Shown here: positions 34,468-43,775 of the stretch, piece after piece | How positions within the stretch are numbered: position 1 is the first letter of the stretch | Layout of the letters: the number at the start of each line of letters is the position of its first letter | NCBI RefSeq assembly: GCF_001685025.1 | Contig: NZ_MAYU01000001.1 | Coordinates: 62,001-126,000, forward strand | Source of the DNA: Bacillus sp. FJAT-27225 | GTDB lineage: Bacteria > Bacillota > Bacilli > Bacillales > Cytobacillaceae | Direction of reading: 5' to 3' | Length of the DNA stretch: 64,000 nucleotides | The notes under the pieces: generated by a model | Databases searched by the model: none | Seen by the model: the letters and a program-made list of their open reading frames with translations, nothing else | Told to the model about the DNA's origin: nothing | Program-made: the position numbers and the translations under genes

Positions 34468-35997
34468 ATGGTTCAACAAAACACAGCAAAGAAAAAGAAG
34501 TCATTTTTCAATCGAATGCTTGATGGTATTGAGAAAGCAGGAAATAAACTGCCCGATCCAATTGTTCTATTTTTTGCGCTATCAGGCATTGTTTTAATCG
34601 CCTCTTTTATAATGGGGTTGTTTAAGGTATCAGCTGTCCATCCTGGAACAGGCGAAACGATTGTGGCCAATAATCTCCTGGATGGTGAGGGAATTGTTAA
34701 TTTCCTGACGAATATGGTTACAAATTTCAGTGGTTTCCCGCCGCTTGGAATGGTTTTAGTCATGATGATAGGGGTGGGGATTGCCGAGCAAAGCGGATTC
34801 TTTTCAGCTTTGCTGAAACGTGCCGTAGTTGCCACACCTAAAAAAATTATCATTCCAAGTGTTATTTTTATCGCTATTCTTGCAAATGCTGCTGGGGACG
34901 CCGGGCCAATCGTTTTGCCGCCTTTAGCAGCGACCGTCCTGATGTCTTTTGGTTATCATCCTCTTGTAGGCCTCGTGGTTGCTTATGCCTCAACACTGGG
35001 GGCATTTTCCGCTAACTTGATTCTAGGATTAACAGATACGCTTACAGCCGGTTTCACGGAAATTGGAGCGCAGTCCCTTGATCCGGAATTTACGGCCAAC
35101 CCTGCCATGAACTACTATTTCCTGGCAGTCTCAACAATCTTTTTATTATTAGTCGCACTTTGGGTAACCCATAAATTTACGATTCCGCGCTTTGGAACTT
35201 ACTCTGGTGAACTTCAGCAAATGGAAAAAATCACGTCTTTAGAAAAACGGGGCCTGAATTGGGCCGGAATTTCTGCATTAATCTTTATCATTGTTCTATT
35301 GGCAATGGTCATACCTGAAAACGGAATCCTCCGTAATCCTGAGACAGGCTCAATCATTGAAGATTCACCGTTTATGACGGCCATTGTACCGATTTTAACG
35401 ATCCTTTTCTTTATCCCTGGTTTATTTTACGGAATTGGAGCGAAATCAGTACAAAACTCCAAAGATTTTGGTGAAATGCTAGGCAAGGCGATGAGTACGA
35501 TGGGACCTTACATTGTGCTTGTGTTCGCTGCTTCTCAAATGCTCGCTTTTTTTGCAAATAGTAACATTGGGCCTATTATAGCAATTAAGGGTGCCGACTT
35601 TTTAAATGAAGTCGGATTTACCGGAATTCCATTGTTCATAGGGTTTATTATTTTTACAGCACTTCTTAACTTATTAATAGGAAGCGCCTCAGCAAAATGG
35701 GCAATATTAGCACCTATTTTTATTCCAATGTTTATGCTGTTGGATTATCACCCCGCCTTTACACAGGCGCTTTATCGGGTAGGAGATTCGATTACAAATC
35801 CTATTACTCCCATGCTTCCTTATCTTGTTCTGCTGTTATCTTTTGCGAAGAAATATGATAAAAATATTGGCTTGGGTACATTAATTTCCGCATTATTCCC
35901 TTATACCATTTTCTTCGGCATTTTCTGGATCATTCTTGTTATTGTCTGGTACTTGTTAGGGATTCCAGTTGGACCAGACGGGCCGATATATCTTTAA
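34468..35997 (+). CDS. AbgT-family transporter
   Basis: 509 residues; GAAGGAG (34451-34457) is well spaced for ATG 34468 (ATG 34459 is too close). A basic cytoplasmic start precedes at least ten membrane helices. Features of the AbgT family are visible: an N-terminal GNKLPDPIVLFF, NAAGDAGPIVLPPLAATV in a re-entrant-like region, NLLIGSASAKWAILAPIF and YRVGDSITNPITPMLPYLV in the second half. Members export antibiotics such as sulphonamides (MtrF/YdaH) or take up p-aminobenzoyl-glutamate (AbgT). There is no peptidase partner gene as in abgABT, so export is as likely as uptake. Monocistronic. Confidence 0.85.
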   Translation: MVQQNTAKKKKSFFNRMLDGIEKAGNKLPDPIVLFFALSGIVLIASFIMGLFKVSAVHPGTGETIVANNLLDGEGIVNFLTNMVTNFSGFPPLGMVLVMMIGVGIAEQSGFFSALLKRAVVATPKKIIIPSVIFIAILANAAGDAGPIVLPPLAATVLMSFGYHPLVGLVVAYASTLGAFSANLILGLTDTLTAGFTEIGAQSLDPEFTANPAMNYYFLAVSTIFLLLVALWVTHKFTIPRFGTYSGELQQMEKITSLEKRGLNWAGISALIFIIVLLAMVIPENGILRNPETGSIIEDSPFMTAIVPILTILFFIPGLFYGIGAKSVQNSKDFGEMLGKAMSTMGPYIVLVFAASQMLAFFANSNIGPIIAIKGADFLNEVGFTGIPLFIGFIIFTALLNLLIGSASAKWAILAPIFIPMFMLLDYHPAFTQALYRVGDSITNPITPMLPYLVLLLSFAKKYDKNIGLGTLISALFPYTIFFGIFWIILVIVWYLLGIPVGPDGPIYL

Positions 35998-36165
35998 GAT
36001 AAAAATCTTATCCATTTTTAAAATATAGAAATTATAAGGATTAAAGCCTTTTCCTCATGATTTTAAGGCCGTATTGAATGAGATATTTAAAATCTGCGCT
36101 ACGGTTTTTGGGATTATTGTATAATTTAATCTGAAATTGTGTTATTATCACCATATAATTTTATA

Positions 36166-36238
36166 CAGAGGTTCTAGCTACCCTCTTTAAAAAACTAAGA
36201 AAAAAACAGCACTGCTATCTTAGTTGTGCTGTTTTTTT
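36166..36238 (+). promoter_or_regulatory. preQ1 class I riboswitch with terminator, controlling queC-queD-queE-folE
   Basis: The aptamer matches the preQ1-I consensus: CAGAGGTTCTAGCTACCCTC (36166-36185), then an A-rich tail ending AACTAAG (36193-36199). A terminator hairpin follows: AACAGCAC (36205-36212) and GTGCTGTT (36226-36233) with seven T's. AACTAAG can instead pair with CTTAGTT (36219-36225), which overlaps the terminator; ligand binding ties up AACTAA in the pseudoknot and so favours termination. A -10 box (TATAAT, 36154-36159) lies 7 bp before the aptamer, with a weak -35. Confidence 0.9.
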
Positions 36239-36257
36239 GTTGGAAAGGAACGTTTTT

Positions 36258-36920
36258 ATGCTGAAAGATGAAAAAGCAGTCGTTGTGTTTAGTGGAGGCC
36301 AGGACAGTACCACCTGTCTATTTTGGGCAAAGGAACAATTTGCAGAGGTGACCGCTGTTACGTTTGATTACAATCAAAGGCACATCACAGAAATTGAAAG
36401 TGCCAAAAATATTACGAAAGAGCTTGGAATTAAGCATCATATTCTCGATATGAGCCTGCTTAACCAGCTTGCTCCTAATGCATTGACCCGCGAAGATATC
36501 GAAGTGAAAGATGGGGAAGACGGCGGGCTGCCTTCCACGTTTGTACCGGGAAGGAATTTACTATTTATGTCTTTCGCAGGTGTGCTGGCTAGCCAAATCG
36601 GGGCGAAGCACATCATAACCGGAGTATGCGAAACGGATTTCAGCGGTTATCCGGACTGCCGGGACGTATTTGTAAAATCGCTCAATGTGACTCTTAATCT
36701 ATCAATGGACCAGAATTTTGTCATTCATACTCCATTGATGTGGCTTAATAAAGCTGAAACATGGAAACTGGCAGATGAGCTGGGTGCTTTTGATTTTGTA
36801 AGGGAAAAGACACTGACGTGCTATAACGGAATCATTGCAGACGGGTGTGGTGAATGCCCGGCGTGCAAGCTAAGGAAAAAAGGGCTGGATGAATATCTGG
36901 CGGAACGGAATGGGTTGTAA
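36258..36920 (+). CDS. queC: 7-cyano-7-deazaguanine synthase QueC
   Basis: 220 residues; AAAGGA (36244-36249) places the start at ATG 36258, although the frame opens earlier. N-terminal PP-loop [11 protein letters not shown] (residues 9-19) binds ATP; the C-terminal Cys cluster [16 protein letters not shown] binds zinc. QueC converts 7-carboxy-7-deazaguanine and ammonia to preQ0 with ATP. First gene after a preQ1 riboswitch, so its transcription is switched off by the pathway product. It is 2 bp from queD. Confidence 0.95.
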   Translation: MLKDEKAVVVFSGGQDSTTCLFWAKEQFAEVTAVTFDYNQRHITEIESAKNITKELGIKHHILDMSLLNQLAPNALTREDIEVKDGEDGGLPSTFVPGRNLLFMSFAGVLASQIGAKHIITGVCETDFSGYPDCRDVFVKSLNVTLNLSMDQNFVIHTPLMWLNKAETWKLADELGAFDFVREKTLTCYNGIIADGCGECPACKLRKKGLDEYLAERNGL

Positions 36921-36922
36921 TC

Positions 36923-37399
36923 ATGTACGGATTCAGGATTGTAGATAAACTGCAAAAGATTGATGAAGATATAAAAAGGGACCAATTGAAGTACCATTCA
37001 AAAAGGGTGCTTGTCAGCAAGGAATTTACGTTTGATGCAGCACATCATTTACATGACTATGAAGGAAAATGCAAAAACCTCCATGGCCATACGTACAAAG
37101 TGATTTTTGGAATTAGCGGGTATGTGGATGAGCGTGGGCTGATGATTGACTTTGGTGATATCAAAGAAATTTGGAAATCAGAAATTGAGGTTTTCCTTGA
37201 TCATCGGTACTTGAATGAAACACTGCCGCCTATGAATACAACCGCAGAAAATATGGTTGTCTGGATTTATGAAAAGATGGCCGAATCGCTTAAAAACCGT
37301 CCCGAACAATACAAGGGAGCTCGCGTTGAATTCGTCCGCCTATATGAAACTCCTACAAGTTTTGCGGAAGCAAGAAGGGAGTGGATGGAGAGTGAGTAA
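36923..37399 (+). CDS. queD: 6-carboxy-5,6,7,8-tetrahydropterin synthase QueD
   Basis: 158 residues starting two bases after queC. Zinc ligands lie in FDAAHHL and LHGHTY; the catalytic Cys is in GKCKNLHGH; the family motifs MIDFGDIK and FLDHRYLNE, and a final Glu in LYETPTSFAE, are all present. QueD turns dihydroneopterin triphosphate (from GTP cyclohydrolase I) into carboxytetrahydropterin. The N-terminal 30 residues before the core are longer than in many QueD proteins. It overlaps queE by 8 bp. There is no strong ribosome site, so coupling to queC translation is likely. Confidence 0.94.
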   Translation: MYGFRIVDKLQKIDEDIKRDQLKYHSKRVLVSKEFTFDAAHHLHDYEGKCKNLHGHTYKVIFGISGYVDERGLMIDFGDIKEIWKSEIEVFLDHRYLNETLPPMNTTAENMVVWIYEKMAESLKNRPEQYKGARVEFVRLYETPTSFAEARREWMESE

Positions 37400-38117
37400 G
37401 ATTCCAGTTATGGAGATATTCGGACCGACCATACAAGGAGAAGGGATGGTCATGGGACGAAAAAGTATGTTCGTACGTACTGCAGGTTGTGATTACAGAT
37501 GCTCCTGGTGCGACTCAGCTTTTACATGGGATGGGTCCGAAAAAGAAAACATCCGAATGATGGCTCCTAAAGAGGTCTTTCAAGAGCTTAAGGAACTTGG
37601 CGGAGAGAACTTCAACCATGTGACGGTTACAGGCGGGAACCCTGCTTTGATTGGAGAGGGGATGAACGAATTTATTGAGCTTCTTCATCAATCCACTATT
37701 GAAGTGGGGTTAGAGACGCAGGGAAGCAAGTGGCAGGATTGGTTTTATCTTGTCGACGACCTGACCCTTTCTCCGAAACCACCAAGCAGCGGTATGAAAC
37801 CGGACCTAGAGCTTTTAGATGGTATTGTACTCAAGTTAATTAACTCCAATTCAAATTTTTCATTAAAGATTGTTGTCTTTGATGACAGGGATTTTGAATT
37901 TGCAAAAATGCTGAATAACCGGTATATCAACTATCACATTCCCTTCTTCCTTTCGGTAGGTAATAGTAATCCTGGGGAAGATGGTGATATCTCAAGCCGA
38001 TTACTTCATTCGCTGGACTGGCTATGGGGAAAGGTACTGGAGGACTCCAACATGAACAACGTCCGTCCTTTGCCACAACTTCATGCCTTAGTTTGGTCGA
38101 ACAAGCGGGGGGTTTAG
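37392..38117 (+). CDS. queE: 7-carboxy-7-deazaguanine synthase QueE (radical SAM)
   Basis: 241 residues from GTG 37392, inside the queD end. The frame is open further upstream but that part is a shadow of queD. Markers: PVMEIFGPTIQGEG at the start, radical-SAM cluster motif CDYRCSWC (CxxxCxxC), and substrate/SAM regions TVTGGNPAL and GLETQGSKW. QueE rearranges carboxytetrahydropterin to 7-carboxy-7-deazaguanine using a 4Fe-4S cluster and SAM. It lies directly upstream of folE, two bases away. The enzymatic set QueD-QueE-QueC is complete here. Confidence 0.94.
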   Translation: MSKIPVMEIFGPTIQGEGMVMGRKSMFVRTAGCDYRCSWCDSAFTWDGSEKENIRMMAPKEVFQELKELGGENFNHVTVTGGNPALIGEGMNEFIELLHQSTIEVGLETQGSKWQDWFYLVDDLTLSPKPPSSGMKPDLELLDGIVLKLINSNSNFSLKIVVFDDRDFEFAKMLNNRYINYHIPFFLSVGNSNPGEDGDISSRLLHSLDWLWGKVLEDSNMNNVRPLPQLHALVWSNKRGV

Positions 38118-38119
38118 CA

Positions 38120-38725
38120 GTGACATTATCATATGAAACCGAAAAAACAAAATTGAATGCAGACGTGTTCGAACGTAAGAAGGCCTCAATTGCCTACCAT
38201 TTCGAAAAGCTTGGCACGTTTCTTCCACCAACATCTTCGCTACCCTTCCAGGGGTTTCCTCAAGGGAAGGATCAGACAAATTCAGTCCCAATTCCTCCAT
38301 AACTGTTCTCGGAACCGCCTAAAATCACCACTTTTCCTCTGGACGAAAGTACAACCAGGGATTTGGTCATTATTCGAAACATCCCATTCAATTCATTGTG
38401 TGAACACCATTTCCAGCCATTTATAGGTACGGCAACAGTAGCTTACCTGCCAAATGATAAAATCATGGGGCTATCCAAAGCTGCAAGAGTTGTGGATTAC
38501 TTTTCTGCCCGCCCGCAGGTACAAGAAAGGCTTACCGGGCAGATTGCGGATTTTCTAATGAAAGAATTGGATGCACGCGGAGTTTTGGTTATGGTCCAAG
38601 CCGAGCATATGTGCATGGCTGTAAGAGGTGTTAAAAAACACGGCTCCTCAACCCTTACAACAGCGGTTAGGGGAGATATTGATAAGCAGGACGTTATATA
38701 TTCTTTACAACTAGATAGCATGTGA
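38120..38725 (+). pseudogene. folE: GTP cyclohydrolase I (folE) disrupted by a ~97-bp internal microinversion
   Basis: The gene starts at GTG 38120 (CGGGGGG upstream) with ERKKASIAYHFEK, then hits a stop at 38300-38302. From 38312 the frame resumes with EPPKITTFPLDES and the catalytic domain: CEHHFQPF zinc site, GLSKAARVV, RPQVQERLT and EAEHMCM-like AEHMCMAVRG. The missing piece (VMEELGLNLSDPSLEETPGR, then VAKMLVEE) is present on the minus strand between about 38210 and 38306. Flipping 38210-38306 restores one uninterrupted frame of about 201 residues. FolE makes dihydroneopterin triphosphate, the substrate of QueD. As read, only a truncated N-terminus or a start at an internal TTG (38363) would be made. 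Confidence 0.85.
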
Positions 38726-38726
38726 G

Positions 38727-38770
38727 AAAAGGGGTGGGAGGCTAACAAATTAGTTTTCTTGCCCCTTTTA
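38727..38770 (+). terminator. terminator of the que operon
   Basis: AAAAGGGG (38727-38734) pairs with CCCCTTTT (38762-38769), with an inner GCTAAC/GTT stem, followed by ATT. Just after the folE stop. Confidence 0.7.
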
Positions 38771-38888
38771 TTATTAATCAAATTAAAAAGTGAAAACCAG
38801 TTGTAGGAAATCAATTAAACAATAGTTGTTTACATTATACAACTTCCATATCTTAATAAACCTAAAGAGAAAGGAACCAACAAAATTA

Positions 38889-38926
38889 AAAAACCTGAAG
38901 TCCTTAATAGTACTCCAGGTTTTCTC
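38889..38926. terminator. bidirectional terminator
   Basis: AAACCTGAAGT (38891-38901) pairs with ACTCCAGGTTT (38912-38922) with one mismatch; A-rich on the left and T-rich on the right, so it can end the minus-strand gene at 38938 and back up the que terminator. A decayed copy lies at about 25818-25855. Confidence 0.65.
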
Positions 38927-38937
38927 TATGTATTAAA

Positions 38938-39183
38938 TTAAATAAACTGGAGCCAAAGTTCCACTTGCTTTCCGGCTTCTGGATGAACGGCTTTCAATGG
39001 TTCCACAAGGACTTCTGCCCCTTGATGCTTGAGTTCTTTGGCCAATTCGGGTATGTTTTCAACCAGGCCAAATTCAACCAGATTTTTCATTGTATTCATC
39101 TTAAAAAAATCGGTCTCCCACGTGTTGAAAACAAATGTATCCATCAGCATTTCTACCATAATATCCAACTCGTACTCTCTCAC
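38938..39183 (-). CDS. conserved 81-residue hypothetical protein
   Basis: Minus strand. The frame opens at 39246, but GAAGGGAG followed after nine bases by GTG 39183 gives a better start (VREYELDIMVEML). Features: an aromatic segment DTFVFNTWETDFFKM, then a helical tail with LAKELKHQGAEVLVEPL and a final Trp. No known motif. A decayed duplicate lies at 25866-26090, which suggests a small family in this genome. Function unknown; it lies between the que operon and bpr. Confidence 0.6.
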   Translation of the reverse strand: MREYELDIMVEMLMDTFVFNTWETDFFKMNTMKNLVEFGLVENIPELAKELKHQGAEVLVEPLKAVHPEAGKQVELWLQFI

Positions 39184-39477
39184 AATCGAAACTCCCTTCA
39201 CCCGTATTAGTTGCATTATCCGACAAATTTCGGATGTTGGCAACACTGTATAATATATTTTCCTCCACCTCCTCGTTCATAAAAAGACCTTGAGGCTATT
39301 AATAGTTTTGTCTAGCAAAAACACCTTAAATATTATTTTTTAGTAAAAACAGGACAAAATACTCAGAAAATTAGGACTATTAAGGCATGCTAATTTGCTG
39401 CAATTCATTTACTCTAGTACTAATTGGTAAGTTTTACATAGTTACATAGTTTTATGAAAATTGAATGAGGGGGCCAT

Positions 39478-42400
39478 GTGTTGAAAAGTAGGGTTAAACG
39501 GTTAGGATTCTTGTTGTCGGCAATTGTCATGGTAATCAGTACATTTTTACCTCCTGCTGCTTTGGCAGCAAGTGGAGAAGGAAGTTTGGGCCAAGTACTA
39601 CCAGTTTCTCCAGTAAACAAAATTGATAGCAAGGTGTATGAACAGCTTGAAAAAACGGACGAGGTATCGTTTATCGTCACACTGCGAGACCAGGTTGATA
39701 CCGCAACTGTAGCAAAGGAAGCCAACAAAAAGGCAAAGGGAAAAAGTGCTGCTGCTCAGCAAAAAAAGCATATTGTCCGGTCTGAGGTGCTAACAGAGCT
39801 CAAAGCGAATGCCCATCAAAAGCAAAGTAAGCTGCTGGATGTTCTAGGGCAGGAAAAACAGAAGGGCAAGGTTAAAAAGTTCAAATCCTATTATATTATT
39901 AACGCGGTTTCCTTTACAGGCACAAAGGAAGTTGTCGAGAAAATTGCTTCTATGAATGAAGTAGAGAAGATATATGTGGATGAAGTCAGGCAATTGGGGC
40001 CTGAAGTAGAGGCTACTCAAGCCGAAGCTGACGCTAATATTGAGTGGAATGTGAGCCAGGTTGGTGCTCCTGATGCCTGGAAGTTAGGAATTGATGGAAC
40101 CGGGACTGTGGTCGCGAGCATCGATTCCGGTGTTCAATGGGATCATCCAGCCTTAAAGGAAAAATATCGGGGTTATAATTCAGCTGACGGAACTGTCGAT
40201 CATCAATATAGTTTCTTTGATGCTGTAAGTGGACAAACAGCCGGCTATGATGACAATGGCCACGGCACTCATGTAACTGGAACGATGGTCGGCAGCGAGC
40301 CGAATGGAAAGAACCAAATTGGCGTAGCACCGGGAGCAAAATGGATTGCGGCCAAAGCGTTTAATGCACAAGGACAAGGACCAGATTCCACTATATTGGC
40401 GGCTGCCCAATGGATTTTGGCTCCTGGCGGCCGGGTCGATATGGCTCCGGATGTTGTCAACAATTCATGGAGCGGCGGTCCTGGCATTGATGAATGGTTT
40501 ATCGAAATTGTGCGCACATGGAGAGCTTATGATATTTTCCCTGTTTTTGCTGCGGGAAATGCATCATTCCTGAGACCGAATGGACCAGGAACGATTGCAA
40601 CCCCTGCTAATTATCCCGAGTCATTTGCAGTCGGTGCAACCGATAAAGAAAACAAAATGGGGGATTTTTCATTCCAGGGCCCATCGCCATATGGTGAAAT
40701 TAAACCTGACGTTACAGCCCCTGGAGTAAAAATCCGCTCTGCAGTTCCAGGCAGCGGTTATGAAGGCGGATGGAATGGCACCTCGATGGCTTCCCCTCAT
40801 GTGTCTGCAGCTGCAGCCTTGCTCAGGCAGGGAAATGCGAGCTTGACAGTGGACGAAATAGAGAAAATTTTGACGGAGACAGCGACTCCTTTAACAGATG
40901 CTGTTTATCCGAAATCTCCAAATAACGGATATGGCCACGGGCTTCTGAACGTATATGATGCGGTACTTTCCGTTACTGTCGGAATGGGAACTATCAAAGG
41001 GAATGTAACGATTGAAGGTGAAGACTCGGAGAATCCGGTATTCGAACATACGCCAGTTACTGCGGCGGATGAAGGAATGCAGATCGATTTGTCCATTCTC
41101 GCACGTGACAATGTCAGCGTTGAGTCCGTAGCCTTAAAGTATAAGGTGAACAATGGCGAATGGAAGACAATTCAAGCTGAACGGATTTCAGGAAATCATT
41201 TATCAGGTGATTATTTTGCAAGTATTCCTGCAGGTGTGACAGAGGCGGGGACCTTGACGTATCAATGGGTGATTACTGACTTCGTTGGAAATGCTGTTAC
41301 AACCGAAGAGTATAGCGTATCTGTGTCGGAAGGTCTGACAATCGGCTACTTTGAAGACTTCGAGACAGAGCCTGTCGGCTGGGAGCTTGTCGCTTCAAGT
41401 TCAACAACGAACTGGGAATGGGGAATTCCTACATCCGGCCCTAACAGTGCAGCATCCGGACAGAAAGTTTATGCCACTAAATTGGCCGGCAACTATACGA
41501 ATGGAATGCGTGAAATGATTGTCATGCCGTCCATCGCTGTTCCGGAAGGGAAAACGTATTTGCAGTTCAAGCAATGGCATAGCTTTGAAGTTTCCGCCTC
41601 TACTGGCACTGCCTATGACTATGGATATGTCATGGCCTCACAAAATGGTCAGGATTGGAAGCCGCTTTTAATGGTCAAAGGAGATTCGACTAAATGGGTG
41701 GATGCCCAAGTTGATTTATCGGCATATGCAGGACAAGGAGTTTATATTGCCTTTTATGCATATTCCGACTCCAGTACGACAAGACCTGGCTGGTATATTG
41801 ATGATGTTGCTTTATCAGCCGATTCCATTGGAACAGGCATTAGCAGCGCTTCCAATTTGGCTTTGGAACAAACGGTATCAATGAGTGCAGATACAGAGGA
41901 AGAAGCAGAAAATCCTCCAACCTTATTGCCGCTGCAGGCTTATGTCAGTGTTGCAGAAACGGGAAGGTCTGCTGCGTCCAATCCGCAAAATGGAGGCTAT
42001 ACCTTAAGCCATCCTGCAGGGGAATTCACAGTTGTCGCGGAATCATATGGATATCATCCAAACTCACAGAAAGTTCAAGTTGCGGGTGACCAGGATACCA
42101 TCGCTGATTTCACGCTTGAAGAAAAACAGACAGGCGTTATATCCGGTATGGTTACAAATAAGCTCACAGGCGAGCCAATTCAAGGAGCAAAAATTTATTT
42201 GGTAGAGGATGCGAATATCGAGCCAGCTGTATCAGCTGCGGATGGATCCTACCAATTCACAGCCCTTGAAGGCAGCTACACCCTGAAGGTATCTCATCCA
42301 ATGCATTATCCGAACAATGCAGCAATTACATTAGCGCCAAATGGCGAAACTGCTCAAAATCTTTCGATGGATCCGATAGTGGGCTATTCCGAAACGATTG

Positions 42401-43659
42401 CATATGATGATGGAACAGCGGAATCACTGAACTATATGCACACAAAAGGCAATGGCTGGGCTGTCAAAATGTCGCTCGCTGAAGGTGAAACGAGGGGTGT
42501 CTTAACAGGCGGTTTATACAAATTTGACGGTGGCAGCCGACCTGACCCAGGCGGCACGGAATTCCTTGTCGAAGTATATGATGCGTCTGGTCCAAATGGG
42601 ACGCCAGGCAAAAAGCTGGCCGGTCCATTTGAAGCAAAGGCTATTCGCTCACATACGGAGTGGACACACGTGGACTTAAGCGGCGAGGAAGTTGTCGTTC
42701 CACGAGATTTTTACCTAGCGTATGTTCAGAAGAATCCATTTCCGTTCATTCCTGCTATTAATAGAGATACGAATGGGGCATGGTCAGGCAGGAGCTATTC
42801 GTATATTGATGGAGTCTGGAAACCGACCGTTAAATCAGATGGGAACTACATGATTCGCGCAGAGGTATCGTACGATGAAGCCGTACCGGAAATTACTTCT
42901 CCGGCAGACCGCTCATTTACGGCAAATGGTGCCGTAAAGGTAGAAGGTGAAGCTCAGCCAAATGCGACAGTTCATCTCTTCAACAATGGAGTGGAAGCAG
43001 CGGTTGTAACTTCAACAGAGGATGGACGTTTTGCTGCAGATATTACCTTGGTAGATAGCGAAAATGTTTTAACAGCTAAAGCAGTCCAGGGTTCAGGTCT
43101 GACCAGGGCTTCAAATCCGGTAACAGTGATCGTTGATAAGACTAAACCGGTTGTTTCAATCGATTCACCAGCTGAAGGAGCTCAATTCAATACAACAACC
43201 GTTACTGTAAAAGGTAAGGTGCAGGATAAATACCTTGATTCTGTTGCAGTAAATGGAGTTGATGCAACAGTTACTGATGGAGTATTTGAAGCTGGACTTA
43301 CGCTGGAGCAGGGTGAAAATACGATTTCCGTTCTGGCAAAAGATTTGGCTGGTAATGAAACAACAGCGAAGGTAATGGTAAAAGTGGATTCAATTGCTCC
43401 GGATATTATCATTCAATCACCAATTGAAGGAGAAACGACCCACAAGAAATCAGTAACAGTCCAAGGCCAGGCTGTTGATGCAAACCTTGCCTTTGTCAGG
43501 GTAAATGGAAAAGAAATCGGTGTTAAAAACGGTGTATTCAGTACAAATGTAACGTTAGCATCCGGTGAAAATATCATTCAGATTTGGTCAAAAGATACAT
43601 TTGGAAATGAAACATGGAAACAAGTGAAAGTCATTTATGCAAGTAAAGGCGGAAAATAA
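39478..43659 (+). CDS. bpr: bacillopeptidase F-like secreted subtilisin
   Basis: 1393 residues (the B. subtilis enzyme is of similar size). GAGG at 39467-39470 is well spaced for GTG 39478; TTG 39481 is an alternative. A signal peptide ends near LAAS (about 31). An I9-type propeptide (about 55-165) precedes the S8 domain: Asp in ASIDSGV (near 214), His in GHGTHV (near 262), oxyanion Asn in AAGNAS, Ser in GTSMASPH (near 434). After the protease come an immune-inhibitor-A-like beta domain (YFEDFE ... GWYIDDV), a carboxypeptidase-regulatory-like domain, and three Ig-like repeats with PxxG/AGNET patterns. It degrades extracellular protein. No cell-wall anchor was seen. Confidence 0.9.
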   Translation: MLKSRVKRLGFLLSAIVMVISTFLPPAALAASGEGSLGQVLPVSPVNKIDSKVYEQLEKTDEVSFIVTLRDQVDTATVAKEANKKAKGKSAAAQQKKHIVRSEVLTELKANAHQKQSKLLDVLGQEKQKGKVKKFKSYYIINAVSFTGTKEVVEKIASMNEVEKIYVDEVRQLGPEVEATQAEADANIEWNVSQVGAPDAWKLGIDGTGTVVASIDSGVQWDHPALKEKYRGYNSADGTVDHQYSFFDAVSGQTAGYDDNGHGTHVTGTMVGSEPNGKNQIGVAPGAKWIAAKAFNAQGQGPDSTILAAAQWILAPGGRVDMAPDVVNNSWSGGPGIDEWFIEIVRTWRAYDIFPVFAAGNASFLRPNGPGTIATPANYPESFAVGATDKENKMGDFSFQGPSPYGEIKPDVTAPGVKIRSAVPGSGYEGGWNGTSMASPHVSAAAALLRQGNASLTVDEIEKILTETATPLTDAVYPKSPNNGYGHGLLNVYDAVLSVTVGMGTIKGNVTIEGEDSENPVFEHTPVTAADEGMQIDLSILARDNVSVESVALKYKVNNGEWKTIQAERISGNHLSGDYFASIPAGVTEAGTLTYQWVITDFVGNAVTTEEYSVSVSEGLTIGYFEDFETEPVGWELVASSSTTNWEWGIPTSGPNSAASGQKVYATKLAGNYTNGMREMIVMPSIAVPEGKTYLQFKQWHSFEVSASTGTAYDYGYVMASQNGQDWKPLLMVKGDSTKWVDAQVDLSAYAGQGVYIAFYAYSDSSTTRPGWYIDDVALSADSIGTGISSASNLALEQTVSMSADTEEEAENPPTLLPLQAYVSVAETGRSAASNPQNGGYTLSHPAGEFTVVAESYGYHPNSQKVQVAGDQDTIADFTLEEKQTGVISGMVTNKLTGEPIQGAKIYLVEDANIEPAVSAADGSYQFTALEGSYTLKVSHPMHYPNNAAITLAPNGETAQNLSMDPIVGYSETIAYDDGTAESLNYMHTKGNGWAVKMSLAEGETRGVLTGGLYKFDGGSRPDPGGTEFLVEVYDASGPNGTPGKKLAGPFEAKAIRSHTEWTHVDLSGEEVVVPRDFYLAYVQKNPFPFIPAINRDTNGAWSGRSYSYIDGVWKPTVKSDGNYMIRAEVSYDEAVPEITSPADRSFTANGAVKVEGEAQPNATVHLFNNGVEAAVVTSTEDGRFAADITLVDSENVLTAKAVQGSGLTRASNPVTVIVDKTKPVVSIDSPAEGAQFNTTTVTVKGKVQDKYLDSVAVNGVDATVTDGVFEAGLTLEQGENTISVLAKDLAGNETTAKVMVKVDSIAPDIIIQSPIEGETTHKKSVTVQGQAVDANLAFVRVNGKEIGVKNGVFSTNVTLASGENIIQIWSKDTFGNETWKQVKVIYASKGGK

Positions 43660-43674
43660 ACGTACATGCCACTA

Positions 43675-43714
43675 AAATAGGGTTGCCCAGAAAACGGGGC
43701 AATCCTATTTTTTT
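43675..43714 (+). terminator. rho-independent terminator of bpr
   Basis: AATAGGGTTGCCC pairs with GGGCAATCCTATT (one mismatch) around an AGAAAAC loop, followed by seven T's. Confidence 0.85.
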
Positions 43715-43775
43715 GCTAGTTTTAAAGGTTTTTTTCCAAAAAGATTGTTTTTCGTTTATATAGGTGAAAACCATC

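Noticed and set aside
38088-38300. 70-codon minus-strand frame beginning MEELGLNLSDPSL
   Set aside because: It is the inverted central piece of folE plus unrelated antisense sequence, not a separate gene; reported under folE instead.
38203-38311. Classical site-specific inverton with long inverted repeats in folE
   Set aside because: Only about 7 of 9 bases match in the flanking inverted repeat and recombination at the aligned bases would not restore the frame; a simple invertase switch is therefore not supported, although an inversion itself is.
38363-38725. Independent 120-residue GTP cyclohydrolase starting at TTG 38363
   Set aside because: No ribosome site at this TTG and the coding sequence continues upstream in frame to 38312; a truncated product may exist but is not an intended gene.
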